64,000 nucleotides of DNA, from contig CM061248.1 in assembly GCA_022605425.2 (NCBI GenBank), positions 744,001 through 808,000 on the forward strand. The letters are read 5' to 3'. Numbering within the stretch: the first letter of the stretch is position 1; each line of letters starts with the position of its first letter. A program made the translations under genes and the position numbers. Positions 43,777 to 55,487 of the stretch are shown piece by piece. The notes under the pieces were generated by a model. That model was not told the origin of the DNA. It made no database searches and worked only from the letters and a program-made list of their open reading frames with translations. Origin of the DNA: Hamiltosporidium tvaerminnensis (lineage: Eukaryota; Microsporidia; Dubosqiidae).

Positions 43777-43785
43777 CCCTATAAA
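43777..43785 (+). promoter_or_regulatory. CCC-type start motif of the LRR gene
   Basis: CCCTATAAA directly precedes the ATG at 43786 and decides the start: the frame is open 20 codons further upstream but has no ATG there. Confidence 0.65.
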
Positions 43786-46212
43786 ATGATAAAATTAATA
43801 AGATCTATTCATCCTGCAAAAAAATATAATGAACCAGTTAAGAAGAGCAAGCTTATCACAAGTTTTTTAGGTTCACTATATGTCTGCTTTAAATTACTTC
43901 AAAATGTCACAAATTTAATTAAAATTATAGTATCTACAAATTTTAATATTTGTAGCGTAGAGGTAAGCTTTGTTGAAATCGAAAATGAAATTGTGAATCT
44001 TGTTTCCTCATCATCTAATGCCGGATGCTATTTTCTCTGTGTGGAAACATGCTCTTTAAGAAAGTGGGATAACCATACCCAATATCAAGAATATTCTGAT
44101 TTAAGTAAGAAAAATAAAGTATTGGAAATTGTATATCCAAATGAAATATTTCTCGAATTCGAATTTTTTGATGAACAAATTATTAAGAAGAAAAAAAAGG
44201 TTGAAATATACATAAAAGAAAAGAATTTCTATAATTTTTTGTGCTTTATACAACACTTAAAATCACGGGATTCTATTAATAAAATCAAGCCAGAAGTTTT
44301 TTTTGAAATTATAAAATATTTAAACATTTTTGGAGTGAAGAGAGATAAAAAATATAAAGCTTTTATTAAAGCTCTAATTTATAACTTAATAACATTGGAT
44401 GAAGATTATTTTGTAAAAAAAATATCAAATTTGTCTTTTAATCTACAGAAATGTAAAAATATTTATATTCTCGATGCTCTTAAATGTTTTTGTAGATTCT
44501 ATTTTTTGAAAAAACATTTTATTTATGAAGTATTTGATGAATATATTCCTCCTGAATATTCTCTTCAATTATTTTTGCACAAAAAATACAAAAAAGCTAA
44601 AAACTTTACAAGTATGCAATTTATAAATTTTAATTTAAATATGTATTTTTATCGGTATCTATGTAGACCTAAATTTCGCGAGATGTGGATATTCATGATG
44701 AAAATTTTATATGTCGACAAGTTAAGCATAAATTTTGTCTTTTTCCGCACAGAAATTGACATACATATAATTCTTTCTTCTTTGCCTCAAAATGTCCAAA
44801 AAATAACAATTACGAACAGAGATGAAAATATATTTATGTTCGATTTACTGCAAAAATACATGGATTTGAGTAATATAAAGAAATTATCGATTTCAATTAT
44901 TCCTTTTTCTAATTCTCTTTTCGAAAAGATGAAATATTTTAAAAATCTTGAACAACTTACATTAGAAATCCGTGAGATATCAATGAAAGAAATCATAGAG
45001 CTGGAAACATCAGAGCATCTCAAGCGTATTAAATCTATAAAGTTATTTTTTTTTGAAACCATCGACACTTTCTTTGAAATTGAGTGTATCTCTCTTTTAG
45101 GAACCGAAAACAATATTTTTATATATTTATTAGATGAATTAAAAATGGACAATAATCCCCAAAATATGCTAGAAAATTTTATAAAATATAATTTCTACAA
45201 TTACCTATCTGGTGTTAATTTGATCCTGGAAACATCAAATTATAGTTACATTGATTTTGCCAAAATATTACCTAGTGACAAATTAAAATGCCTAAAATTA
45301 GATATAGAAAATGTGAAAGATAATAAGCTTGAAAATTACGACTTCCTTGCGGCATTTAAAAATTTAAAATTCCTATTTCTTACAAATATTGAAATAACCA
45401 ATGAGCTTTTTATAGCGATTCTTAGACAAAACCAATTAATTTCACTTGCAATTGATTTTTTTACAATTGATACTAAATTAGATTGTAAAATAGTAGATCT
45501 AATTAATAAATCAGTGGTTTATATGGAATTTTACAATTTATCAAATTACATAGGAAAATGTTTTTTGGGGTTTATAGCGAAATTCAAGAATTTAAAACAT
45601 TTGATATTTGATTTGTATATCTCGGAATATACAGGGTATGTAAATTCCATTTTCCAGGAAGAATTTTCCACTTTCGAAGCATTGATTCCTACTTTATACG
45701 TAGATCTACCTAAATTAGAATCTTTGGTATACAAAAACGAATTTGATTCTCAATATCAGGCTAAATTTAGTGTTTTGCATGTTATATCATTCTTTTTTAA
45801 TTTAGAAATGATTAATACACTTTTCTATGACGTAGGCTATTTATATCCTGATGATCTTCGTATTTTTGAAAATTTTAAGGAATTAGACAATTTGAAATTA
45901 AGTATTAAAAAAAACGATTCGAATTCAAATATATTACAACAAATACTTATCTCGAACATAAAGAAGACTATTTCTACCCTGAAAATTGTATCTAATAAAT
46001 ATAATTGGTTGGAGATTATTTCTATATATAAATTTCGAAAGCTTAAATTTTTAGAGTTGGGATCTATGCATATAGATGATAAAGATGTAAAATATTATGA
46101 TTTACTATTTAGTATGAATCTAATTTTATGTGAAAAATATACTTTAAAAAAAATTGAAGGATTTAATTTTACATATTTCCAAAAATATAACATAAAAATG
46201 TATATGTCATAA
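43786..46212 (+). CDS. Large leucine-rich-repeat protein with a possible BTB-like N-terminal part
   Basis: 808 residues from the ATG marked by the CCC motif. From about residue 330 to the end the protein is a series of irregular LRR-like units, for example NVQKITITN, NIKKLSISIIPF, NLEQLTLEIREIS, KLKCLKLDIENV, NLKFLFLTNIEIT and NLKHLIFDLYIS, each ending a beta strand with a following helix of variable length. The region about 155-235 (VEIYIKEKNFYNFLCFIQHL and FFEIIKYLNIFGVKRDKKY) resembles the C-terminal helices of a BTB/Skp1 fold; this is inference. No signal peptide and no transmembrane helix is obvious. LRR families are expanded in some microsporidia with large genomes. Partner and function are unknown. 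Two R700 copies in a palindrome lie just downstream. Confidence 0.82.
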   Translation: MIKLIRSIHPAKKYNEPVKKSKLITSFLGSLYVCFKLLQNVTNLIKIIVSTNFNICSVEVSFVEIENEIVNLVSSSSNAGCYFLCVETCSLRKWDNHTQYQEYSDLSKKNKVLEIVYPNEIFLEFEFFDEQIIKKKKKVEIYIKEKNFYNFLCFIQHLKSRDSINKIKPEVFFEIIKYLNIFGVKRDKKYKAFIKALIYNLITLDEDYFVKKISNLSFNLQKCKNIYILDALKCFCRFYFLKKHFIYEVFDEYIPPEYSLQLFLHKKYKKAKNFTSMQFINFNLNMYFYRYLCRPKFREMWIFMMKILYVDKLSINFVFFRTEIDIHIILSSLPQNVQKITITNRDENIFMFDLLQKYMDLSNIKKLSISIIPFSNSLFEKMKYFKNLEQLTLEIREISMKEIIELETSEHLKRIKSIKLFFFETIDTFFEIECISLLGTENNIFIYLLDELKMDNNPQNMLENFIKYNFYNYLSGVNLILETSNYSYIDFAKILPSDKLKCLKLDIENVKDNKLENYDFLAAFKNLKFLFLTNIEITNELFIAILRQNQLISLAIDFFTIDTKLDCKIVDLINKSVVYMEFYNLSNYIGKCFLGFIAKFKNLKHLIFDLYISEYTGYVNSIFQEEFSTFEALIPTLYVDLPKLESLVYKNEFDSQYQAKFSVLHVISFFFNLEMINTLFYDVGYLYPDDLRIFENFKELDNLKLSIKKNDSNSNILQQILISNIKKTISTLKIVSNKYNWLEIISIYKFRKLKFLELGSMHIDDKDVKYYDLLFSMNLILCEKYTLKKIEGFNFTYFQKYNIKMYMS

Positions 46213-46464
46213 TACCTCTCATGTCCGCTGGATTTAAATATTTGAGAATTTTAAATCGAAATTTTTGATTTGAAAAAATGATAATCTATATAGAAAATAT
46301 ATTGTTAAGTAAAAAGATTGGTTATATAACTTAGAGTTTCTACGTTCCAAATTAACTTGTTATATAATATAAATACTTCAAATATATAAGCTTCAATGAT
46401 ATATAAAAAACAAGTATTCAATAAATTCTAAAGTAAACCAAATGTATTCAATTTAAATTTTAAA
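46213..46464. other. AT-rich spacer between the LRR gene and the R700 palindrome
   Basis: Nothing recognisable; A/T-rich 3' flank. Confidence 0.5.
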
Positions 46465-47207
46465 AACTTCTTTATTTAAAAGTATCACATCTTTTTAAAA
46501 TAGTGGCAAGTGTTATATTTATTTTAATGACTGTAACGCAGTTCTGGGTTTAACATAAATAACTGGTACTCCAACACTCCATCTGTAACCCCTGCGATAC
46601 CTACGTCCCAAAGCATTTTATCTACCAGGTGTGTAGAACCTAATTAATAGGCGAGGCAGTTTCCCGATGTTCGTTAATATCTGTCACATGGAGTGTGATC
46701 GAAGGCCGAAGCCCCCCCTGGGCTCCCCCAAGACTATGCAGCATTCCCACTTACTCTACACTTTCTGAACCCAATAAACTTTTAGCTAAGATATATTTCA
46801 GAGACTTACATGGGGTCCACCTAGACAGTGCGATGTCATACCAACAGGTATAACCTGCTACTTAACTTTCCTGGCTTTAAATGGTTTTTTGATTTTTATA
46901 TCTTTTAGGCCCTAGGTCTTCTAACCCGAGTGAGCAAGGCTAGGTTTCCATTTTTTACATGGCAATTACCTACATGTTCAGCTGCGGTCTGCAATCTGGT
47001 TACATAAAAAGCTACAAATAAATATGTAGAAAAAGTTTCTACATTTCTTAGACCTCTCCTCCCCATAACAACTCCCATGGAACAACCAAAGATGTAGTGT
47101 GGTTTTATTCCCACCAAAAATCCAAACAATTACTTCACACCAGTTTCACACACTCATTGCCAAGCAAAAAGTTTTTTATGTGGTTATCCTCTCTCCACGG
47201 TAAATTT
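46465..47207 (-). repeat. R700 dispersed repeat, copy 4 (left arm of a palindrome)
   Basis: The reverse complement is nearly identical to 47455-48200, including GAGAGGATAACCACATAAAA, GGTGGGAATAAAACCACACT, GTGGACCCCATGTAAGTCTC, GGGAATGCTGCATAGTCTTG and CCAGGGGGGGCTTCGGCC. This and copy 5 are the youngest pair. Confidence 0.92.
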
Positions 47208-47454
47208 TTAAAAAACAATTGTTTTTTTTAATGATTTACGAATATTCCAGAGAATTTTTTCAAACATTTAAATATTACAGTTAATATTATCTAGTTCCAA
47301 ACTAATTTGTTAAACATGATTTAAATTTTGAGTGATCACTTGGTATATCCAGAGTCAGTCCCTATTTATTAGATTCAAATTATAAAAATATTACTTTAAT
47401 GAATTAAAACAAACGATTTTATTTCAAATAATATTACTATGTTTGAGATGTCTT
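47208..47454. other. Spacer of the R700 palindrome
   Basis: About 247 bases of A/T-rich unrelated sequence separating the two inverted arms. Confidence 0.7.
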
Positions 47455-48200
47455 TAAGTGGAGGGAGGATAACCACATAAAAAACTTTCTGCTTGGCAAT
47501 GAATGTGTGAAACTGGTGTAAAGATCATTTTTTAGATTTTTGGTGGGAATAGAACCACACTACCTCTTCGGTTATTTCGTGAGAGTTTGTTTAATGAGGA
47601 GAAGATCGACGAAATGGCAAAACTTTTTCTACAAATTTATGTGTAGTTTTTTATGTAACCAGATTGCAGACCGCGGCTGAAAATGTAAGAATTGCCATGT
47701 AAAAGCATGGAAACCTAGCCTTGCTCACTCGGGTTAGAAGACTTGGCGCCTGGGAGATATAAAACAAAAAACCATTTAAAGCCAGGAAAGTTAAGTAGCA
47801 GGTTATACCTGTTGGTATGACATCGCACTGTCTAGGTGGACCCCATGTAAGTCTCTGAAATATATCTTAGCTAAAAGTTCATTGGGTTCAGAAAGTGTAG
47901 AGTAAGTGGGAATGCTGCATAGTCTTGGGGGAGCCCAGGGGGGGCTTCGGCCTTCGATCACACTCCATGTGACAGATATTAACGAACATCGGGAAACTGC
48001 CTCGCTTATTAATTAGGTTCTAAACACCTGATAGATGAAAGGCTTTGGAGCGTAGATATCGGAGGAAAAATATTGATGGGATTTATGAGCAGCAGTTATT
48101 TATGTTAAACCTAGAAATGCGTTCCTACCATGAAAACAAATATAATACTTGCCAATGTTTTAAAAACATGTGATATTTTTTAAATAAAGTAATCTTTTTG
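47455..48200 (+). repeat. R700 dispersed repeat, copy 5 (right arm of a palindrome)
   Basis: Matches copy 4 in inverted orientation over about 740 bases. The arms differ by scattered substitutions and a few indels, so neither carries a conserved long ORF. Its GC is well above the flanks. Confidence 0.92.
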
Positions 48201-51200
48201 AAATTTGTTTAACAAAGAAAAAGTATTTGGTTTTCAACATATTTTTGAGCACTAAAATATTATTATTTTATCTTAAAAATTCATACGAATTAACAAACAA
48301 TCTGTGGTATAATTTATTATTTATGATCTGATCTATTAGGATTTTTCTTCGAAAATTTCTAGGTATTTTTGCTAAATTTATCGGTGAAATTCTTAAAAAC
48401 GACCCCAAGTGCACATTATTTAATTAGATCTTTAAATATATTTAGTGCTTTTCATTTTAGAGAATTTTTATTGACCCAAATAGGTAGCGTGATCGCTGAA
48501 ATACACCCTCGATTAAATTTATAAAGACAATTGAATGATGGAGCCGAAAGACTTTTATAATCTTCTAGACAAGATGATTAGAACTTTTTTTAAAAAATAT
48601 ATCTGTATTGCTTATATATCATTTTCTTTTAAGTTCCTGGGTCAGGGCTTCTGCATCGGCAGTAAAAATATTTTAGTGAATTTTAATTATGTTTGGTACT
48701 GAATCGTTATCATAATAGCTAATTCGAATTAAATTTTGAAATACCTAAAGTTTCTATTGAAAATTCTATTTAAAAGATTATCTCTGTTTGTTAACCTAAG
48801 TCTTGGGATTTATTAAAAGAAGGAAATGTATTTTGTTTATTTTATATTAAAAAAAGCTAATTTTTGTAAAAATGTGCAAATATGAATATAAATTTAGACA
48901 TAATCTGATTTTCCTCGCAAATGAGAATTAAGAATATTCATATATTTGTAAAATCGGTAATAAAAAATAACGTCTATCTCCGATTTTTGCTTTTTAACTC
49001 GGCGAAGGGCCAATTCTTTACTTTTTAAATGTTTTTATGGCTTTTTTAACATTAAAACCCACTTTAAAACTTTCCCACGACTGTGCCAGTAACTACAACA
49101 CACTATGATAAATAATTTTCTCGTATTTATTTGAAAACTCATGGAATTGGAAATGATGGAAATCAAGCAATTTAATATAGTACAGTTTACACGTTGGTAT
49201 TAAATTTCTGCCATATTTCAACATCTTGCACAGAACGATTTTTAATAGATAATTAAATTCAAAGTCAAAGGGTTTCCTCCCCATACCGAAAGCAGAATTA
49301 GCTTAGAGTATTTTCTTCTGCTTGTAAGAGGCAAACAAAAGGAGCTTGTCTTCTATATTAAGTTGTACGTAGGACATACAACCCACTCTATAAAACCACG
49401 TTGTTAGAAACACGAAAAAGTAAACATACCACAGGAAAAACACCGGTAGGCGGTATTACCAAGGGCATCCAAGACCCTTGCAGAACATTAGTACCAAGTA
49501 TAATGATCATCAAAGGGTTTGTACCTCGTTATTCTCATCAGACTTTTTTGCGAGGGCAGCAGCACTATATTTTTTCATCGCAGGTTGTATTTGAAAGCTA
49601 TTTAATTAACGATTGCTTCTAAACATATTTTTTTACTTGTGCAAAATAACAAGTTAATGGCCATCTTGTGGATATTAAGAACGTCTGAAACTTTTACATA
49701 TACTCAAAGTATGATCGATCCTTTGATAAAAGGCAACACTCATGCTATATCTAAAATATAATTCCCGAATCTAGAGCCAAAGAAAAGCCTTTTAAGTTTA
49801 TGTGATTATATGAAATTTGTGTAATTTTATTGTCTGATATGGCACCAAATCTTTATGCTACTATTTGCCGAAAATATATGTTTAGAGCGCATTAAAAAGT
49901 TATGGAAAATTTCCAATGCAGAAAAAATTATTTATTATCAAGAAAAGTTCTATGAGTAAATTATTGCCATATTTTTCTTATAAATAAGCTACGCTAAACC
50001 CGTGTTGGAATGCCCCTTCTTGTCAAGATTTTACTTCATTAAACGAATATTTTGATGGTTGAACCATCACTTTTAGATCATATTTTACAAATCGTGATAT
50101 TTCGAATATTGGAAGTAATTTGTAGTCTATTCCGACGCTATATTAGAATTCCATATACCTCAAATGTTTTTGTTACATATAACACATATTGACAGATTAA
50201 TTGACCTAATAACAAATTTTTGGCTTCTCTCATGGCGTTTTACTCGTTCCGAATAACTACATATCTTTCTTTTTGGTTGGTATTCATAATATCAAAATTG
50301 ATAAATTAAAAAATAAGAGAATTAGTAAAATTGAGATGGAAATTCTTTTAAAAAAAATTGAAAAATAAGTTTCTTTGCTGCAGTTAAAAGATCAAAGAAA
50401 AAGACTTATAATTTAAGATTATTTTTTCAGAATATAAAAAAGCGTGTTTTTTGATTATCTCGAGACAATATAGTACTATTTATTTGACTTAACCATATAA
50501 TTCCAGCAAATATCATCAAATACAATATCGTATGCTATATAAAATATCACCTAGCACAGATAAAGTGCTTCTATTGTCTTCGAGATCCTTTACTCTCATA
50601 GTAAGAGAAAAAGGCTTGAAGTAGAGCCAGAGCGATGCTTTCAATCTATGAAACCGATAATAAATTTGATTATTTCTAGAGATCGGCTTACGTCTAACCC
50701 GCTTGCCAAACTGGGTTTTGATGGCTTATCATTGTTAATAATGGAAACACATATGATTAGTTTGATTATATAGACGACCATTGTCCTTGACACTAATAAT
50801 ATAAAATTTAAATACAGATGTGCTTGATATCAACAGTTGGTCAGAGATAAAAAGTAATAGTATTAAAAAAAAATAATCGCTAAACACCAAAGTTTATTAT
50901 GTGTATCCAGTTTAATGATAACATTATAAAATCTATTATTTTAAAATTGTGTGTTTTTTGAAGCTGTGTTTATTATTTTATTATTTATTTAGTTTATTTC
51001 AATTATTAATTTAAATTTGGATAATATGTTTGAGATAAATTTTTATTTTTTTAAAAGGCTTATGAAACGTAAACATTTAATGCAGAAACATCGACAATAA
51101 ACTTTGTAAAATACTTTTCAATATGTTATATAAATGAAATAAGTACTTGGTATTGAGAAATTTTATAAAGCAATATGACTCAACGAGCTGAAAATTTTTC

Positions 51201-51876
51201 TTGACCTTGATTATCATATCTTTCTATATAAGAATCGGTTAATAAATCTCTATATATGTGTAAAATCCAAAACAATTGTTTAGAACGAGACCTTAATGCA
51301 TTTATTAGCATAGTAACGTATCTGGTGTCACGGCAACAAGCAAAAACTAAAGATATCGAGAAAATCAAATCATTGACAGTTAATGTATGAGAAGTATAGC
51401 TCAAGATTAAGAAGCACATCTATTTGAAGTTCGACTTTCTATTAGTTTTTACGATATAAAATAAATGAAATCGACAAAAAGGTTTTACATTTATTTAGAC
51501 TTTAAAAATTTATACTTAATCGATATAAAAAATTCAAAAGTGTCTCGACCTTTGCAGAAAACCTAAAAAAATACATGCATTTTAGCAATTTCAACAACCA
51601 TTACTATTAAAAAAAGCGGTATTTTTAATTTTTGTGAAATTTTCTTTGTGTAAATATCCACTAGTTCGATATATTCTGCATAAAGAACCATGGAATTGAA
51701 TTCAATAAAGTTACTACAAAAACATAGAAATGGCCATAAAAAATCTAAGATAAACACAATACTTAGAATTCAAAAATAATATTTAATTTGATATTTGAAG
51801 GTTTTAAAGTATAAAATTCGCTTAAACATTAGCCAATCTGTCGAATATTAAACTTCTATTATCTAAATTTGAACCC
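48201..51876. other. Gene-poor stretch with weak coding relics
   Basis: No intact gene. At 49395-49622 a plus frame reads RKSKHTTGKTPVGGITKGIQ then DPCRTLVP, faintly like the G-GI-KG...-LVP segment of IS1595/Merlin-type transposases. Another plus frame at 49636-49770 reads NNKLMAILWILRTSETFTY. A minus frame at 49093-49284 is about 60 codons. These may be debris of a mobile element, but none can be assigned. Confidence 0.35.
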
Positions 51877-52187
51877 AATTATTTTTTTCATGCTTAAAAT
51901 CTACATTGAATTTTGTAGCGAAAAAATAGAAATTCAAAAGTCATGTATTACATATTAAATAAACTTACTGTAATTACATGCATTTCAAACAAATTTTAGC
52001 TAAAAGACTTAACATTTTAATTTTTAAAAAAGTTTGTTTAAAATATAAAATAATAGATGATAAACAAATAGGATTATCCTTTTTTTTTAATTTTGTATGT
52101 ATAAACCATCTAATTTGTTATTTAGATAAGAAAATTTGAAACAAGTTTTAAAAAAATATTATATAAACAGACGTAATATTGTTTGTT

Positions 52188-52532
52188 ATGAAAACATTCC
52201 TTACATTATTCTTTCAATTTCTCTTGCAGATTCTACTTGACAAATATGACACATCATTTAGGCATATTATTATACAAAAAACTTCATCACATCATCTGAT
52301 AAATCATTATAATAGATCAATAAGCATTTTCAAGATTATATTTATATTAAATATCTTAAATGACTTTTCGAAATTTTTACTCCCGAATAGAAGAAATGTA
52401 GTACTAAATTTCTTTGATAAATATTTAAATTATGGCAAAAATGTACATATTTGTATATTTAAATATCCAGAAAAACATCTTAATAACAAAAATATATTAC
52501 CGAAGTATGAGAATGACGAATTTAATATATAA
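52188..52532 (+). CDS. TIR-encoded small protein with signal-like N-terminus, copy 1
   Basis: 114 residues from the ATG at 52188; the frame opens three codons earlier at a TTG. Residues 1-17 (MKTFLTLFFQFLLQILL) look like a signal peptide or membrane anchor. The body is basic and aromatic, with IINHYNRS-like and LPNRRNVVLNFFDKYLNYGK segments common to all three copies in the window. No family is recognised. The ORF lies wholly inside the left terminal repeat and is open in all three copies despite several amino-acid differences at residues about 22-37 and near the end. It may be a real protein or a fortuitously open frame. Confidence 0.5.
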   Translation: MKTFLTLFFQFLLQILLDKYDTSFRHIIIQKTSSHHLINHYNRSISIFKIIFILNILNDFSKFLLPNRRNVVLNFFDKYLNYGKNVHICIFKYPEKHLNNKNILPKYENDEFNI

Positions 52533-52570
52533 TTTTTGGGGCTGGACAACCCCTTAAAATTGTCCCTATT
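52530..52570 (+). terminator. Hairpin downstream of the TIR ORF
   Basis: AATTTTTGGGG and CCCCTTAAAATT flank an eight-base loop (CTGGACAA), forming a stem of about 11 pairs directly after the ORF stop. It is conserved at 55565-55600 (inverted) and 60952-60992. Its function is unknown: 3'-end formation or an element-specific structure. Confidence 0.45.
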
Positions 52571-53944
52571 AATACAAAAAAATCCTTTAGAGAATTAATG
52601 CAGATAAAAATCATTTAGAGAACAGTGAAGAGGATTTAATAAAAAAAATTTAAAGTTTTATTTGTTTCTCATTTAAAAACCCATCATAAATTTTATTCAA
52701 GGCCTTGTTTTATCTTGCCTTTACTTTGTTTGAGATGCTTTATTTTTCGATTTAATCTTATTTTTTTTAATATTACGTGATTCTATTTCTCACGAATACT
52801 TAGATATTTTTTTTCATAATTAATTTATGAATTAGTAAAATGTTTTTAATTTTGCTTTTTATTGATTATCATTCAAATGAGTATATTATAGTGTTTTTTT
52901 TGTATGATCATTTTTATTATAATAATTTGTTCTATTATTGACTTCCAAGAGGCAATATTTAGCGACTTGCATTCTTTTAATTGATCAAAAAAAATGTATA
53001 ACTGTAGTTTTGCGTTCTCTGGTTAAATATATGTTTATATTCATACGTTTATGTACATATTTTAGATTGTCTTTATGTTAATGTGTAAAATATTGCATTT
53101 ATGTTATTAAATATTATATTCTTTCCGTTCACGACATAAAATATTGATGTTTTAATTGAAGAAATACATAACCCCTTGGTTTTCTTTCATCAATTCAATT
53201 TATAAGTTTTCTAAAATTATTTAGACAGCAAGTGGTATTTTAAATTCAGTGTCTTTTAAAAAAACTATATCGGTATAAATTTGTAATTTGCAATCGGATA
53301 TATTCCGGTATTAACTATTAATAAAATTTAAGTATCTAGAGTATTTCAGAATAGATTTACTTTAAATTCTTTTTTAAAGTTGAAATCATTTTTTTACATA
53401 AAAGAAGCACACTAACCAGTTTTATTTCTGTAGCGTATGCCAATTCTTTAACATAAGAGGCTTCATAATCCAATTAAAACAGCTTTAATATATCTTCTAA
53501 ACACTTGGCCGAATTTTTTTGTCGTAAATACATATTATTTAAAATTTAATAGAGTCGCTACCTTTCTATTTTTGATATTCTCTTTTATTGGAGTATAAAA
53601 GAGCCAGATTCTAAATAACCCGTAATTATTTTAAAAAATATCATATAATATTTGTCGTAAACTCTCTCGAGACAGCCAGACAAGGGTATCTTCTATAGAT
53701 ACTGGCTCTATCTTTAAAAATAAAGGGTTTGTTGACCGTGTAACAAATGAATTGTTATTTAAAAGGGAAAATTTGTTTATATTCTTACTCCAGTTCTGTT
53801 GTTTCCTTTCTTCTATTATTGGAGTTTAAAAAAAATATTCTGTATTTCTAGAAAAATCCAATAGCCCAAATTTATGCATTAGAATACTGATTATGTTTTT
53901 GGGTTTTCTATTTTGAACATTGTTACAGTCTATTCATAGAATAG

Positions 53945-54540
53945 GTATTATGAATAATGATGAAAATATGCCAATAAATAGATTTGATATAATTCATGAT
54001 AACCTATCAAAATTTATCATCTATTTTAATACTGTTACAGTTTATAGTCGCTTGATAAAGTGACGGAAATTTGGTGTTGGCGCTTTTTTGCGATTCTAGC
54101 TCGCCAGGTAGCAATGGCTTTTGGCTTATCTCCTGTACAATTTCGTTTTTTTACGAGTTCACGGTTGGTTGATTTCTAGCATATAAGAGTGTTATTTATC
54201 AAAAATCTTATTAATTTCATTCTTTTTTAATTGATAGTTATTTTTCTAAAGAATGGAAAGCAAGATATATAGATACCGATGAATCATAGCTTCGAATAAA
54301 GCTATTGAAATATGCATTCAAGGTTTTTAATACATATATTTTGTACATTGCTTATAAATTTAAAGGATTATTTAAAAGGTCTAGTGAATGCATATATTAC
54401 TAGCAAACCACATGTTTTTATATATTCTACGGGGTTGGTGTTAGAAATAAACAAGGATTAAAATTACTGTAAAGTTTAAATGTAGTTAGTATAGTCTTTT
54501 GTATTATATATTTGTTTATTTATTTAGAATCCATTATTTT
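53945..54540. other. Hyper-conserved core of the element
   Basis: Nearly identical to 62345-62940 of copy 2, while sequence on both sides (52700-53900 against 61110-62340) shows frequent substitutions and indels. It contains a 37-codon ATG ORF (about 53950-54063, MNNDENMPINRFDIIHDNL and following). On the opposite strand it contains a 45-codon open stretch (about 54175-54037, reading NRELVKKRNCTGDKPKAIAT and WRARIAKKRQHQ). Neither is recognised. Confidence 0.6.
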
Positions 54541-55487
54541 CTATATTAAATGCTTTTAAAAGATCCAGAAAACTATTATATTTTTTGAATTTCTTATCCT
54601 CTGCAGGTCGGTATTTCTTTGTTGCTTTTGGGAAAATCTAAAGGTATTTAAGTATGGTTTTAATTCTCACTTTATAATCTTTTGCTAGTATTAATGTTTA
54701 TAATTCGGATTTATATAGACCCATGTTAAGCCTAGTTCCAAATTATCTTATTTATTGGTTTGGTTAAATGCATCATAGTATTACTTCAAGAAATCGTTAA
54801 TATCTTCTCACCTTCTTCTTAGTGATAGCAATTACCTATTTCAATTTTATCTGAATCTTGCTGGGTAAAATATACAATTAAAAACCAACATATTCTAAAA
54901 CTGGCTAGTATCCAGCATCTTAAGGGCCCATAACTTCGTCTTTTTAAGTCGGTTTATCTATGTCACTTCATTTCAAAATCCCCAATTTCTAAAATTTTTA
55001 CCGGTTAAACCTTATTCTTTTTTCTTTACATAAAAATTCCGCCGAATTTTACGACGGCAATTTGTTTTCGATCCAATTTTTTAGTTTTCGATGTATTTCT
55101 TTAAACCTGTTGTAATTTAGGATTATGGAGGATTTACTCATAATAAAAGTGTGGTTTTTATCACTCCGAAATCTATAAACCGATTTTTACAATAATTTTA
55201 ACACTCTTTTCCAAAAGCTAGTATTTAATGTAGATATTTTCTTTCCAGTAAATACATTTTAAATAAAAAATAACAAAGATAAAGCCGAAAAAATGTTTTT
55301 GAAAAACCAAGACGATACCTAAAGTATAAATTATGATCATAATACAAATAATATATAATTTATGCTATTTTACTCTAAAAGAGCACCACATCATTTTATA
55401 TGTAGAAAATAATTGCTTTTACAAGTGTAATTATAAAAAAAATTGTTTCTAAGTCACAAAAAAATATAAGGTTAAAATGTTTTGTTA

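Larger units (their letters stand above)
51877..52645 (+). repeat. Left terminal inverted repeat of element 1
   Basis: Carries a 114-codon ORF (52188-52532) and, just after its stop, a hairpin built on TTTTTGGGG...CCCCTTAAAA. Confidence 0.8.

Noticed and set aside
43726-43785. Upstream extension of the LRR gene from a TTG codon
   Set aside because: There is no ATG in this extension, and the CCC motif directly precedes the ATG at 43786.
46905-47129. 74-codon open frame in R700 copy 4
   Set aside because: The corresponding bases in the other R700 copies contain stops and indels, so the frame is not conserved.
49395-49622. Possible IS1595/Merlin-type transposase fragment
   Set aside because: Only a faint G-GI-KG...-LVP resemblance; no catalytic triad and no neighbouring coding sequence, so not called as a mobile element.
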